Positions 1 to 11,882 of a stretch of 64,000 nucleotides of DNA are shown here, one piece after another. The position numbers were made by a program, and so were the translations under genes. The stretch covers positions 180,178 through 244,177 of the forward strand of contig JAGHQL010000010.1 of assembly GCA_020080175.1 (NCBI GenBank), in the 5' to 3' direction. Origin of the DNA: Glutinoglossum americanum (taxonomy: Eukaryota > Ascomycota > Geoglossomycetes > Geoglossales > Geoglossaceae). Under the pieces are notes generated by a model. That model did not search any database. It saw only the letters and a program-made list of their open reading frames with translations, and was not told where the DNA came from. The number at the start of each line of letters is the position of its first letter. Positions within the stretch are counted from its first letter, which is position 1.

Positions 1-18
1 TCTTCTCTCCTTCTGTCC

Positions 19-39
19 CTCTCTCTCTCTCTCTCTCTC
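19..39. repeat. (CT)n microsatellite
   Basis: An uninterrupted CT dinucleotide run of about ten units sits at the extreme left edge, inside a wider pyrimidine-rich tract. Confidence 0.9.
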
Positions 40-3030
40 CGTCTCTTCCCCTCGTGTTGATCTTCTTGTATTCAAACTTGCGCAACTGCGCGTGTACTTT
101 GTTATGGTTATCTTTTTCTTTTTTTTTGTTTTTTTTCGTGAAATTCCCCCAAAGAATGCAGACCCCCCACTCGTGTTCCTTTACCCCGTATCTTTTTCCT
201 ATTAAAATTCTTAAGTGTATCCTAGTTCAAATCAAGAGAATGTTTTTTGTTATCAAGAACCATCGTCCATCCATCTATCTATCACTCTAACCGTATACAG
301 ACGTTCTAGCCATCCATGACACCGAGATCCAAGCAACCCGATCGTCCCATCCGCGACCTTATTATTTTCCCCGAGGGAAGAGGGTTGAAAGAAAATATAT
401 ATACACACATGTATACATCGAACGCCCAAGGCACCGCTCCAGAACAACAGACGATTTCCTTTTTTTTCTTTTTTTTTTCCCTTTCACTTCCATTCCCATG
501 GTGATACCCCCACCACCACCACCGCCACTATACCATATGTCGCACGACGCATGACGGGTATACGTTAAAAAAAAAAAAAAGGGAATCGCGGGTATGCAGG
601 TAGATACTCTGGCCGAGGTGGGCGGCGCAACATCGTGACCCGTCTGCCCATTTGTTTTTCGTCGTCTGGGTCGTGGTGGCTGCCTGCGGCGGGTAAGGTG
701 GGTAGACATGCGGTGGGCCGTCGCGTGGGCGGGAATAGGGCGGGGAGGGAAGTGAGGTGCAATGGTTGGTTGGGCGAGATGGATCTGTGTTTTTTTTGTG
801 TTTCTGTGCGTTTGTGCGTTGATGTCGTTTTTTTTTTTTCTTTCTTCCTTTTGAGATGGGTGGGCCCTGTGGTGTTGTTGGCGTTTGTGGTACTTTACAC
901 GGGGTCTCTGGGCGTCGCGTGTTTTGTATGGCTGTTCGTTTGTTGTCTGGTTTGGCTTTTGGGGTGGAGCGTGTATCCCTATCCTATCGGTTATCTGTCC
1001 CGTTTGGACAATGGATTGTGTCCCGGTCTGGGTGTTTGTCCTGTGTCTTTTTTAGAAGAATGATGGATTGGATGGTGGGGATGTTTCCTAGAGACCCGGT
1101 GGCAACGCTGCAAATCCTTGCTAGAGAGGACTCACATCCTCTTCGCTTTCTTCCTCGTAACTCTTCTCCCTCTTTCTCTCCTCGCACGGCTTCGCAAAAG
1201 CCATATCCGTTCCCTCACAATCAATTCACGTTCCACAACATGAATCCTCTCCCTCAGCCCTCCAACTCTTCTCTCTCTCTCATCCTGGCTCCCCTAACTA
1301 CAATCGGCCCCCTGCGGTCTATATCCTGGACAATAGTGAATCGCAACCTCAGCGCATTTTATCCGGCGTTCCTGGGACACCGCATACGTTTGTATTGTCG
1401 CGTTTGCGTCGTCGAATAGGCAAGAGTTCATTACGAGGAGACAGGTGAAGAGAGAACGGGGTGGCCCTACTACATCCAACCTACCGTCACAGAACTCACT
1501 CTATGGACTGGTACACTCGAAAACAATAAAATAAAAAGACCATCCTTAATCTTCACATCCAAACCAGCATAGACAACCGTTGAAAAAAAAAAACAAAGCA
1601 ACAAATAATATTAACTTCCCCCAATTCCATGTCTCACCCCTTTGTCCCCTTTTTTATTTTACTTTTGTCCCCGAGGACGAGACGCTCGGTTGCGTAGGGC
1701 GGGGATGGAGAAACATGGAGGAACGTCCATGGCTTCGGAAAGATATAATAGTCGAATCGGGGTACAAGCGTCGCCAGAGTGGTGGCTTTAGAGATCTCTA
1801 CCACTTCTCCACTGCCTGGGATACCGCATCTGGCCTCCTCGGGTGCTTGTATCCTCGGAGCGAGTTCTATATGATCGAATTTCGGCACGACATAAGAGTT
1901 CAACCAGAAAAAGCCGTTTGCAATTTAAGTTGTATGTTCATTCCGAGCCCTGTAGTTTTTCTTATTAGGATGGTGGAAAACATAGAACTTAGACCTATCT
2001 TAGGATAATCCCTAGGTCCCCGAATACTCTTGTTAGAGACTATATATCCACGCTTCCATCTTATGCTGTATGTATGTACTTTACGTACCTTACGTCTTGA
2101 CCATGGCTGTCCGATGTTCGAGGCAGGGACTGGCCTGGGGAGTCAAGAGGTGAACATTTCCCTGGTCGTGGGGATGGGATGAGAGCTCTCGGTATATAAT
2201 TATAAAAAGCTTTATCGCTGAAAGCTTGGGACAGGATAGTGAATCTACAGGACGTTTTGGGTTCTGGCGTCATGGGTTCCCATCATGATACTCTTTTCTT
2301 TTTCTCGGTTCTCCCTCAATGCCATGGTTGCCATGATACACGGTTATTTTTATTCTTCGAACGGTAGTTCGAGGGTAAGGGTAAGGAGCCTAAAAAAGGT
2401 GGTTATAGCAGGCAGCAGCCCCGGGTCTTGGGAAGTCGGCGAGCCGTCGCGCGAACGTATCCCTTCCTTGAGGGTTCTTCGCGTCTTCTGTCTAATCTCG
2501 GCATTACTGTGTGCATATTCAAAAACCATTGGCATAATTCGCATGTACCCTTTTTCTTTTTTAGCTCATGGAGAGTGATGTAGGCAGGCCTCATTGCGAT
2601 TAAGGACCGTTCCTTAAGATTGACTCTGCATCGGTATTCGGTTTTGTTTGTGCCGTACGTGGCTAAATATTGTTTTGCGTTTGACATGGTCAGCAAAGCG
2701 AATACACTCTCATCGAGCCGAGATGCCTCCGCTCCTCAGCGATGGGAGCCGGAGCCCATCGGCTCTCTTCGCACTGAAGACCGCATGACAATTTGCTGAG
2801 GAAAAGATCAAACGAAAGCCCATCCCATAGCATTGGGTTGCCGGGTTTGATCCTAGAGGTCGAAGATGCGGCCCGAGACACGGTACGCAACATTACTTTG
2901 CTCCCTCTGGCAGCGGTCTGGTGCCTTTCTGACGTCGGTGGTGGCACGAGAGAATTAAAGATTAAAATCACCGAGCATTGATGGCTGGAAGCTGCTTCTA
3001 GGCTCTTCTTCCCTCCGGCACTTGGCGCTG

Positions 3031-3116
3031 CCGTATCCTGCCGTATCCTGCCGTATCCTGCTGTATCCTGCTGTATCTTGCTGTATCTTGCTGTATCTTG
3101 CTGTATCTTGCTGCAT
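3031..3116. repeat. 10-bp minisatellite, 8 units plus a partial
   Basis: Eight consecutive 10-bp units follow the pattern CYGTATCYTG. The first units read CCGTATCCTG and the later ones CTGTATCTTG, and a ninth degenerate unit starts CTGCATCC. Variants change in order along the array, as expected for local slippage or duplication. There is no gene nearby. Confidence 0.95.
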
Positions 3117-4421
3117 CCCTACTACGTGGTACGTGGGTTTCAGAAAAAAGGTCCGCAGGGCACACAACCAAATATGCACGGTCTAAAAGATCGATCTGGC
3201 TTGGACAGGGAGACGCGCTTCGGCTCCCCATCTTCATCCCTCAGGCTTACTTTCGTCTGATGATGTGGCTTCGGCGGATCGATCGATCACATCTCGTCTC
3301 GTCTCGGGTATGGGACCCGCTGATGGTTTTCTTCGTCTTCCGCGAAGTTGCATTACTACTATCGTAGAGGCAGAAGACGGAAAAGGGAAACGGAAATTTC
3401 CCTCTTCAGTCAGCCAGCGCGTGCTGTAGCGGCATCCCGCGTCGGGAAATAAGATTGCGATTATGGATCCCTGGAGAATCCCTGGAGAATCCCTGTGGGC
3501 TGAGGGATTGCCAGAAGCGAGCGAAGAAAGTGTGCATTGTATGCGTGTGCCGTGGGACTGACATTAAGAGAAGAGTCTACAATCTGCGCATGTTTCAAGG
3601 CTGGTGGGGGGGGATAATAGAGTAGAGGGTAGAGTACCCTACCTTCTGGACCGCAATAGTCGGTGGTGCTCTCTACCGCACTCTGTATCTACCCAGAGCC
3701 CAGAGCACCATCTCCATGTCGGCACCGATGCAGCCTAATAAGGACTCCTCCGTACGTAAAGCGTACATGTATGTATTTGTATGAGTACTTGTACATACAT
3801 GCTCGGTGATTGAATGGGCTGACTGGCCATTTGGACCTCCTGCGTGTGGGACAAACGGAGCCATGTCTCGTCGGGCCTGGGCTTGTGTGTGTGTCTCTGT
3901 CCCTGGCACCAATGACCCGCATTGCTGTCGCCATCCAGCCCTAGCGGTGCTGTATGCCTCTCTAGCCTTCTGTGCGCCGTGCTGCGTGCTTTCTGGGCGT
4001 GCTCCCTAAGCGTGCTCCCTAGGCGTGCTCTCTCCCTCCCTCACTAAGCGTGCTCCCTCTCTAAACGTGCTCCCTCCCTAGCTGCTGAAGACGAGGCTGT
4101 TCGCTTAGACCAAATGATCTTCGCATGCATGGCGTCCGGAAGAAACCAAACAGGGGCTCTCAACCGGCATTAACATTATTGTACATGACGCCCGGGGCTC
4201 TAGCTCCCTAAGGCTAGCTATAGCTGGGTAGCTCTACACCTTGGTGCCCCCATACCTTATCCTATCCGTCTGAGACAACCGGCCACACGAGATCATATCG
4301 CTCCGAAAGCGCTATGATTGATCCGTGGGTGTGATGTTTTGTCGTGACAAACGTGCGCCCAGAGAGTCACCACTCTTCCTTGTATGTTTTGTCTGGTCGT
4401 CGTCGTCCGTACTCATCGCTC

Positions 4422-4456
4422 ATTGCACATTGCACATTGCACATCGCACACTGCAC
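4422..4456. repeat. 7-bp tandem repeat, 5 units
   Basis: Five 7-bp units of the type ATTGCAC run in tandem. The last two are diverged (ATCGCAC, ACTGCAC). Confidence 0.9.
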
Positions 4457-5147
4457 ACTTCTCTCGCCCCTTGCCATCTCCGATTGGCGACCTCTTCGTC
4501 CTCGATTATTGGATGTCCTGTCGTATCTCAGCTAGCAACAACCTGGCCCAATTCTCCGCCCCGGTCATCATGCGTCCATAGTGCTGCGAGATGCTTCCCA
4601 GTCTCAACGACCAGGTCTCCCCGCGTCCGCCAGGTTGTAAAAGTAGACGCGTCGTCTCTATTCTTGTTCAATCTCAATATGCCTTCTGGCCAGAAATTGC
4701 CTATGATTGTGATAGTGTCTGCGCCTTAGCTAGTCATCTTAGCTATATTAATCTCGCAGATCCCACTTCCACTCGTTGGATCACTTGGGCCGTGCGAGAC
4801 CTGGCACTTGGGTGGCGTTGCGCCCTCCCCGGACTTGACTCCTTGCAGCACTGCAAATACGAGTGAATTGAAGCTCCACAGCGGCAGCTTCGTTGTCACC
4901 TTCCACCTTCACTTATCTTCTCTTCCTCTTCTTCTTTTTCTCTTTAATCTCTCGATCCGGCCTGTGGAAGGTTGTCAGCACCCACCCCTCCCCCCACCAT
5001 TTGTTCCTAAACCTTTTGATGTGGCGATTGAAACGGCTGTGGCGCGCTGAGGTTCAATTTTCTTGTTCCGAGTCGTCATTGTTGTTGTCGCCTTGGGCGC
5101 AAGCCCTAACTCATTACCCTCACCGTTGACTACGCACAACCGCAGTC

Positions 5148-7992
5148 ATGGTGGGCTCTCGCTCATTAAAACTTAAACGCTCTCTCAGTCGCATCACCTC
5201 CCGGCAAGAAAAAGGCGCTCCAACAGACTATCCTCCAGTTCCTTCACTTGACACGGACAATATAGATTACAGCGAGCCAGTCTTCGAACGGCCTGCCTAC
5301 TTGCAGCCTTTAGCTACGCGATCTCTATCAGAAACTGCTAGCACGTCAAGGAGAACGTCAGCTGCATCCCCCATATCAGCACCTACATCTCCCACTCGCA
5401 CCGAGCTTTTCTCGAGGAGTATCGACCTTCTGGCTGCGCACCAGTCTCTCCCACGCGCGCAACAACAGAACAACGCTACAATTGAGGAGACCTCGGGCCT
5501 CTTCTCAAGTAAGGCTAACCTTCTCGACACACATCAATTGGTAATGCATCAAGAACCTACTGTTTCACCGGTGAGGCCAGACAACAAAATGTTCACCCAG
5601 GCTAAGATGGTTCTGGTGGAGCAAGCTGCCGGTAGCGGCTCTACCCACCCTACGTCTCAAATATCTTTGGCTGCTAGCGGGCAACAAACTATAGATCGTT
5701 CCAGGTTCCTCAAGCGTATCTTTTCACGCCAAAATAAAAGCTCCAAGAACCAAAGTGCTTTAGAGCAGTCTCAGTATGGTGAATTCGACTACGACCACAT
5801 CGGCTCGGACATTCCTAAAATGGGGCCTTCGCCGCACACACATCCTTTGCTTGCCAAACCGTACGCAAGAGATGAATTGACGCACCATCGACCACACAGC
5901 AAACACTGCGAGAGACTTTCGGAGTCTACAATACCAACCGCGAGGAGGAAGGGGGAATTGGCTCTTGCAAGCCGCTCAGTATCGGTGAAATCAACTACTG
6001 GGGAGTCGCCGAAGAGCAATGGTAGTAACGCCAATAACTCACCCGAGTCCAACAACAGTGATCCCGGGGAAGGAGAGACGGCGGCGGTAGTGGCAAATGC
6101 AGCAATTGAAGTGAAATATGGCCAGGAATGGGACTTCTTTATTAGATGCTATGCCGAGGTATGATGCCCTTCGTTTTGGACTAATTGGGACGTGAGTTCA
6201 TTGATGGTACCAAGGGACGATTTAACATCTCCAACCCCCCCGATCCCCCTCCGCGACCGCCAAACTTCAGCTATCTTACAGCCCCAGCGCCTCCAGATGA
6301 GGTAGAACGCCTGAGGGCCGTTGAGCAAATCAACCTCAATTATCCTGATTGGGCTAGCTCAAAAGCAAAGCATCTAGTGCATCTTGCGAGAAAAGTATTT
6401 GGAACATGCTACGCCTCAGTCAGCCTCGTGGACAACCATAACGAAATCTTGAAAGCGGAACATGGTTATCAGACATCTTCAGTATCTCGCGATATGAGCG
6501 TTGGCGCTCATGTCCTATTGTCAACCAACTCGATGGTCATACTCGACACGGGGAAGGTTGGTCATAAGCGGCCCTGTTGTATCTTTTTCTATCTGGTAGT
6601 CTAACTGTGGACTAGGACTGGCGTTTACAAGAGAATCCGCTTGTCACGGGGGCGCCGCACATCCGGTTTTACGCGGGAGCACCTTTGATCACACCTGAAG
6701 GTTACGTCGTCGGTGTTTTTGCGATTTTTGATACAAAGCCTCGAAATGACTTCCCGCTTCATTTCCGTCGTAAGCTCGCAGACTTCACGAAGATTGCAAA
6801 TGCTGATATCGAGATCTTGGTCGAGGAACAAGAGATGCTAAAGGACAAGGACACGGGGGGGGTGTCTGAGCAGGAGCCAATCGGACGGGCAAATACAGAG
6901 GACCAGACAGAAGAGTCATCGATTAGGGAAAACAGAGTTACGGAGAAGTTGCTGCAGAACATAGAGGAAGAGTCAAAGCAAGCACAAGGGGTTAGATCCG
7001 TCGGCAATGGGGCCAGGGCCAATCCAATGGAAAACACGATATCGCATGACCTTTTTGTACGAGACAATAAGCTGGAGGATGCACGTCCGGACTTCCCGGA
7101 GCCTCTCAACGTACCCAGCAAGCCACAGGCTCGGCCATGGAATGTGGGTTCAGCTGTTGCGATAACGCCACCTGAGACACCAAGCCGAACTTCCGCAGCT
7201 AGTAACGAGTCCTCTTCGTTGAAGCAAACGGTATCTACGCCATCCGGTACTAACCGCTCCCCTTCGCTCTCGTCTGACTATGACCATCCCTACGTAAGCA
7301 GAAAGCATCGTAAGGGTGTACCCAAAGCCCTGAAAGACACATCTAAACTTGAACTGAAGGTGGATGTGGCCAATGATCAGCCGCATCCCCGTTCCCCTGG
7401 GCCCGTCTCAAGTCTTGCTGAAGCTGGTTTCGCCCTCTCGCTCATCGCCGGCACTTTGAACTACGACCTGGTGTACCTCTTGCGCGTACGGCCAAATCCT
7501 GGCTGGGATGAATATAACGAATTCGATTCACTTTCGACCCGCATCTTAGTCGCTCACGGCTTACCGCAACCGGAGCCGGTGTTCGACCCATTTATTCACC
7601 TTCGTGCGCTGAGAAGCGAGGGTGGTGTGATCTATCAGAATCCGAACCAGGGTTCCGGTGGTGGTGATGATGACCTTGGGTATGGGGTTGGGGTGCTTCT
7701 GCCGCTGCTTCGCGACAATATTGATGAGCTTCCTCTCATCTGTACCACCAACGCCGACGACACTGAGCAGGAAGACGCTGAACGCAAGGCTCTTACCGCG
7801 GCAAAAATTGAGGCCTATAGCAACTGCAAGGGTGGTGTCGTGCTTGCTGCGTTCAAGAAGCGACCCGGTCCTGGCCACGATTTTAACAACGAAGAAGTGT
7901 CCTATTTGAGAGAAATGGGCTGTGGAATGAAAGATATTTTCATCAAAGGGGACGCTATGGAAAGTTCTGGCTCGGGTGGAGATGAGACCTAA
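5148..7992 (+). CDS. GAF-domain protein, fungal type
   Basis: I model three exons (5148-6158, 6215-6556, 6616-7992), giving about 909 residues. Both introns are 56-59 nt, GT..AG, and join frames exactly. The first ~340 residues are Ser/Thr/Pro-rich and probably disordered. Residues ~340-360 hold the conserved GRFNISNPPDPPPRPP stretch. A GAF-like fold follows at roughly 385-520: it starts near YPDWASSKAKHLVHLARKVF and ends with a GVFAIFDTKPR strand. A second conserved region covers ~715-905 after a disordered linker. GAF domains bind small ligands or mediate dimerisation; the ligand in this fungal family is unknown to me. The start is the first ATG of the frame, with no in-frame alternative upstream. 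Confidence 0.85.
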
Positions 7993-10047
7993 TAACGGCC
8001 GATGCAACCGGGCCTTCGACTATACGGCGCCTTTAAAAACCGCCACTTGCTGTCGCTCTGGTCGTCCCTGGCATCTGTCTTTTTCAGCAAGACCAATCGG
8101 TTCAAATCTTTTTCATCTGTCCTTTGCAACTTTCGCACGCCCCTAATGACTTTCTTTTTAATCGTTAAAGACTTTCATAGATAATCATGGCGCATATCGG
8201 ACGGAAGGTTAAATAATAATTCGGCTCTCGGCCCAGGAGACCGGCGACGGTTTTTTCCTCTTCTCATCTTTTTCCTCTACACATGGCCATACGTCTCTTT
8301 TCCTTACCAAAATAGACTACTCTCTAGGTGCGATGGGGAGAATTTACGACGGCGTCTCAATGTGGTTGAGCTTTGCTGGTGTATAATGAGCATGAAACGG
8401 ATTTCATTGGAATCAAGATAATCGATGGGCTTTCCCTTGTACTCCCGCTCCTTTCCGTTTCGTTACGTGAATGGTCTGGGGCTTTCGTTGAGCTGGGCGG
8501 GAAAGAAAACCCATAATCCTATTCATGTCAACTTATTTCCCCCCTTTTTTTTTTCTTTATCGCAACGCATTCTACCGCGCGTTCGATTACAAATAGTCGT
8601 CAGCCTTTGCTTTCCTGTATCTACAGAGACACGCATGCATCCTCTGTATCGTTTATTAGGATGAGAAGATCTTGCGTCGTTTTATTTATGCTTGTCTGCC
8701 TTGCTGGCTTATCTCTATTCCCCTCCGGGATGGGGATAGGGGGAGGCTGCGTTCTAAATCGCTGTCTCGTACTCGCTATATGTGACGTGCATGCAAAGGT
8801 GGCCAGATAGCTTTTTAATAATAAATACAGAGGATTTGTCCCGTGGGAATTGGTACTACTCTTGATGTCTGGGTACTCCGAGGCACTTCGAGGCACTTCG
8901 GGATCCCCGCCTTCCTGTTATCCCAACTAAAAAAAGAACGAATAAAGGAGGTGAGTAGCGTGTGATGACAAACCGCCTGGCACTGAAGCCGTGTCCGCAC
9001 CGTCCAAACCCGCTTACTACACTACATATTTCCAACTTCCTATCACGGTAACTCCCCACAGCATCACCGACACGCCAAGTAAGTTTGTAAGCAGTCGAGC
9101 ATCTAGCACCACCACCACTACCACCACCCACCCCAGGGCATGGAAACGTCGCAACCCCACAACAAACCCCCCCTACCTACCTACCACACACCTCCCGATC
9201 CTTAAAACATCCCCCAGTCAGCCATCCACGTATCATCCAAAATCCCCACCCATCCGTTTTATCTATAAATACAAGGAAACAACCACCACCACCACCACCC
9301 CCTCCCTTCCCCTCCCTCACATACGGCCCGAAAAAGACCCCCCCACCAACGAGGATGACCTGCTCAACCTGGCCCGAAGATCCTACGATCCGATAACCCC
9401 CCCATCCCCACCTCTCCCATCCATGCGGGCTATCTCGCCCCACACACGCACCCCCGCCCCCCAGGCACGGCAGACTCGCTGCCGAACCCGGGGCCCGAAC
9501 CCACCCTTCGTGTAACGAGACGAAATGGTAGCCGCGGGCTACTCGCATCCCGGCCTATAAGACCCTAAAACCGAGAAAACCAAGAAAAAGAAAAAAAAAA
9601 TTTTCCCGATAAAGTGATAATGATCCGCGCACACCACTCGACCCCCCCTAAAAAGGGGGGTGGGGGGGGGGGCGCCGACAAAGGGCGCAAAGAGTTGAGG
9701 GGTCCGAGATGGTTTTTCGGGGGGGTTTTTTTTAAAGACACGTGTGGGTGGGCAGGCAGACAGACGGGGAGGCTTGGGTTGTGCGGGTTTCTTTTTTTTT
9801 GGTTTGGATTGGTGGTTGGTAGGAGAGAGGGGGGAATATGTGAGCGGGATGGGGTGAGCTGCGTGGACTAAAGGGGAAGGGGGGGCGGGGTAGAAAAAAA
9901 AAAAAGGGAGAAAAATGGAGATAACGTAAGGCATTACTTTGTGGGTGTGTGCAGACTCGTTTGTAGATACAGTGGGAAGAAGAAGAAGAGAAAAAATTAC
10001 AGTTCCCAAAACATATTAGCCGGAAGAGCATCATCCAACCCACTTCT
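7993..10047. other. Intergenic region with strong strand-composition bias
   Basis: There is no supported gene. About 8990-9530 is extremely C-rich on the plus strand with ACC-type repeats. It contains a 174-codon open frame without an ATG start that encodes only Thr/Pro-rich low complexity. About 9655-9900 is G-rich. A poly-C/poly-G hairpin marks the switch. The right end is the 3' flank of the minus-strand MFS gene. Confidence 0.6.
9642..9672. repeat. C-run / G-run hairpin
   Basis: Seven Cs (9642-9648), a TAAAAA spacer, then six Gs, a T and eleven Gs. The two homopolymer arms can pair, and the G runs could also form a quadruplex. It sits where base composition flips from C-rich to G-rich. 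Confidence 0.8.
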
Positions 10048-11882
10048 TCATGCCTCCTCCACCATCTCCGCAGACTCCGCAGCAGCAGCGTCGAAACACG
10101 TCTCCCACTTCAAAATGCTAACCGGGAAATCCTGCCCGACAACCGGGTGATCCCTCACGAACCACGCAAGCGCCGCACCTAGGACGCTGAACAGCGCCAG
10201 CGCGCTCCAGAGCGTTCCGTTGGTCGTCACGACGCTAAAGTCGTTGCTGAGGAAGAAACTCGCGCCGCTAACCGCGACCGCAAGCGCCTTGAACAGCGAC
10301 GCGGACTGCATCAGCCCAACGATGGTGCCGGTGCTGAAGGCGTCGGGGCTCGCGTTGAGCACGAGGAGCGCGACGAACACCCCCGCGGAGCCGTGGAGGA
10401 CCTTCTTGACGAGGATGGAGAGGATAGCGATTAGGGCGGTGGAGGCGGGAGAGCAGGTTGTGAAGACGGTGAGGACCGGGGTGAGCATGTAGATTGCCGG
10501 GAAAGCGGTGGAGAGCAGCCGGTAAGGACGCAGAAGGCCTAGACGGGCGACGGCGCCCGGAGCGGTGAGGAGGATTATAATACCGGCGACAAGACTGACC
10601 ACGGTGACTATGAGGCCGAGAATCGAGCACGGAATGCCCATGCCGCCGTGCCGGGTACTCGAGTGTCCAAGGTGCGGCAGGAGCTGGTCAAAGGTGGCAG
10701 AGTGTAAGGAAAGGAGGGAGTAAGAAGCTAGGAGCACGACGAGGGAAGGGGCGCGGAGGATTTGGCAGATGGAGATTGGGTCTGGCTTCTCGACGCCGAG
10801 GACGCGGATTGCGGTGTCCCGTTCGCTCTCATCGAGGGTTTCGCCTAGGAAAGCAGCCTTCTCGCAGTCAATGTCGATCGACTCTTCTTTCCGGCCGCTT
10901 TCAAGTCCCGGCAGCGTCTGTTCCATGCGTTAGCAAACACCAAAAGGCCCTCCTCCCCGGTTGACGCGAAGCAATAAAAAGCATTGGGTGTGCTGACCTC
11001 TTCTAGCAACAAGAATGTCCCCATGGTGATGAGCAGAACCAGCACTCCACAGGCAATCTGGCCCGATAGGATAGGAAACTTGCCCCAAATCTCATCGTTG
11101 GCCTTGATAGAGTTGCTGACCATGCGCTGGACAAGGGGCCCTACGGACCCGCATAGAGCAATGAGGGGTAGTCTGGAAATGTTCTTTGCTCGTTCTGCAG
11201 GCGAGTGGCTGATGTCTCCGATCATTGTCAAAGTTGTCACGGCGATGGACGAGCTCACGAGTCCGGCTAGGACACGGAAGATTGTACAGCTCAGCAGATC
11301 GGTCGCGAAGCCCATGCTATTCCGGTCAGCTTCTCCAAAGCAAAACAATTGGTATCTCGGTGCCGTTGGCCGGAGCTTACCCAATACAACATAGGGCCAT
11401 CCCGGAAACTCCCACAAGGGCTACGGGCCGTCTCCCTCTGCGGTCCGACATCCATCCCCAGAACAAACCCGCCACGCTCCCAACCGCATACGCACACTCC
11501 AGAATGCTCTCTAGGTATGACGTCGACAGGTTCCCACAGAAATCGTCCTTGGTGATGAGCATTTTCAGCTGCGATTGCAGGCTCGATGCCATGATACTGG
11601 AGCGTCCCATTAGCATATCCTGGTGGCCCGATAGTAGAGTAATAAGGATTGTGGAGGTAGGGCTTACGCTTCAGCCAGGAAGAGGATATAGATGATGGTC
11701 AATTGGTGTTGTGACGCTCTCGGCTTGTCAACCGGCTGGTTATAGTGCACCTCCTCAAACGCATCATCTTGTTCCTCGCTCTCACAATCCCAATCCACCT
11801 TTTCGTACCGGGTCTGCTCAAAGATCTCTCGTTCATCCCCATTCGAATCTTCACAACCCCGTCTCCAGAACGTAAACAACAT
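10048..11882 (-). CDS. MFS transporter, DHA1-like (ZIFL/YCR023C type)
   Basis: The four exons (11882-11668, 11596-11381, 11316-10998, 10917-10048) encode about 539 residues, a usual length for the 12-helix major facilitator superfamily. An acidic N-terminal tail leads to helix 1 (IIYILFLAEAIMASSLQSQL). The loop 2-3 signature GWMSDRRGRRP is at residues ~120-129 (Asp123). The conserved FRVLAGLVSSS of helix 4 follows, and FLLLEETLPGL marks the central linker. The C-terminal half is hydrophobic and GC-rich. The family exports drugs or other small molecules by proton antiport, and the substrate cannot be told from sequence. In the first intron only the acceptor at 11597 keeps the frame; a nearer AG gives a stop. 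No biosynthetic genes adjoin it, so a toxin-cluster role has no support here. Confidence 0.85.

Larger units (their letters stand above)
1..5147. other. Gene-free stretch with short repeats
   Basis: I see no reading frame here with recognisable protein similarity or a convincing exon-intron pattern. The longest open frames are low-complexity and overlap on both strands. The stretch holds a CT microsatellite at 19-39, many poly-T and poly-A tracts, a 10-bp minisatellite at 3031-3116, an 11-bp repeat near 3468-3495, degenerate GTGCTCCCT-type repeats at about 3996-4082, and a 7-bp repeat at 4422-4456. The last few hundred bases are presumably the promoter and leader of the GAF-domain gene at 5148. 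Confidence 0.6.

Noticed and set aside
8991-9515. 174-codon Thr/Pro-rich plus-strand open frame
   Set aside because: It has no ATG start, only low-complexity composition from ACC-type repeats, and an equally long frame on the other strand. It is probably a by-product of the C-rich tract.
10048-11882. MFS transporter as part of a secondary-metabolite cluster
   Set aside because: No synthase, P450, methyltransferase or cluster regulator lies within the window.
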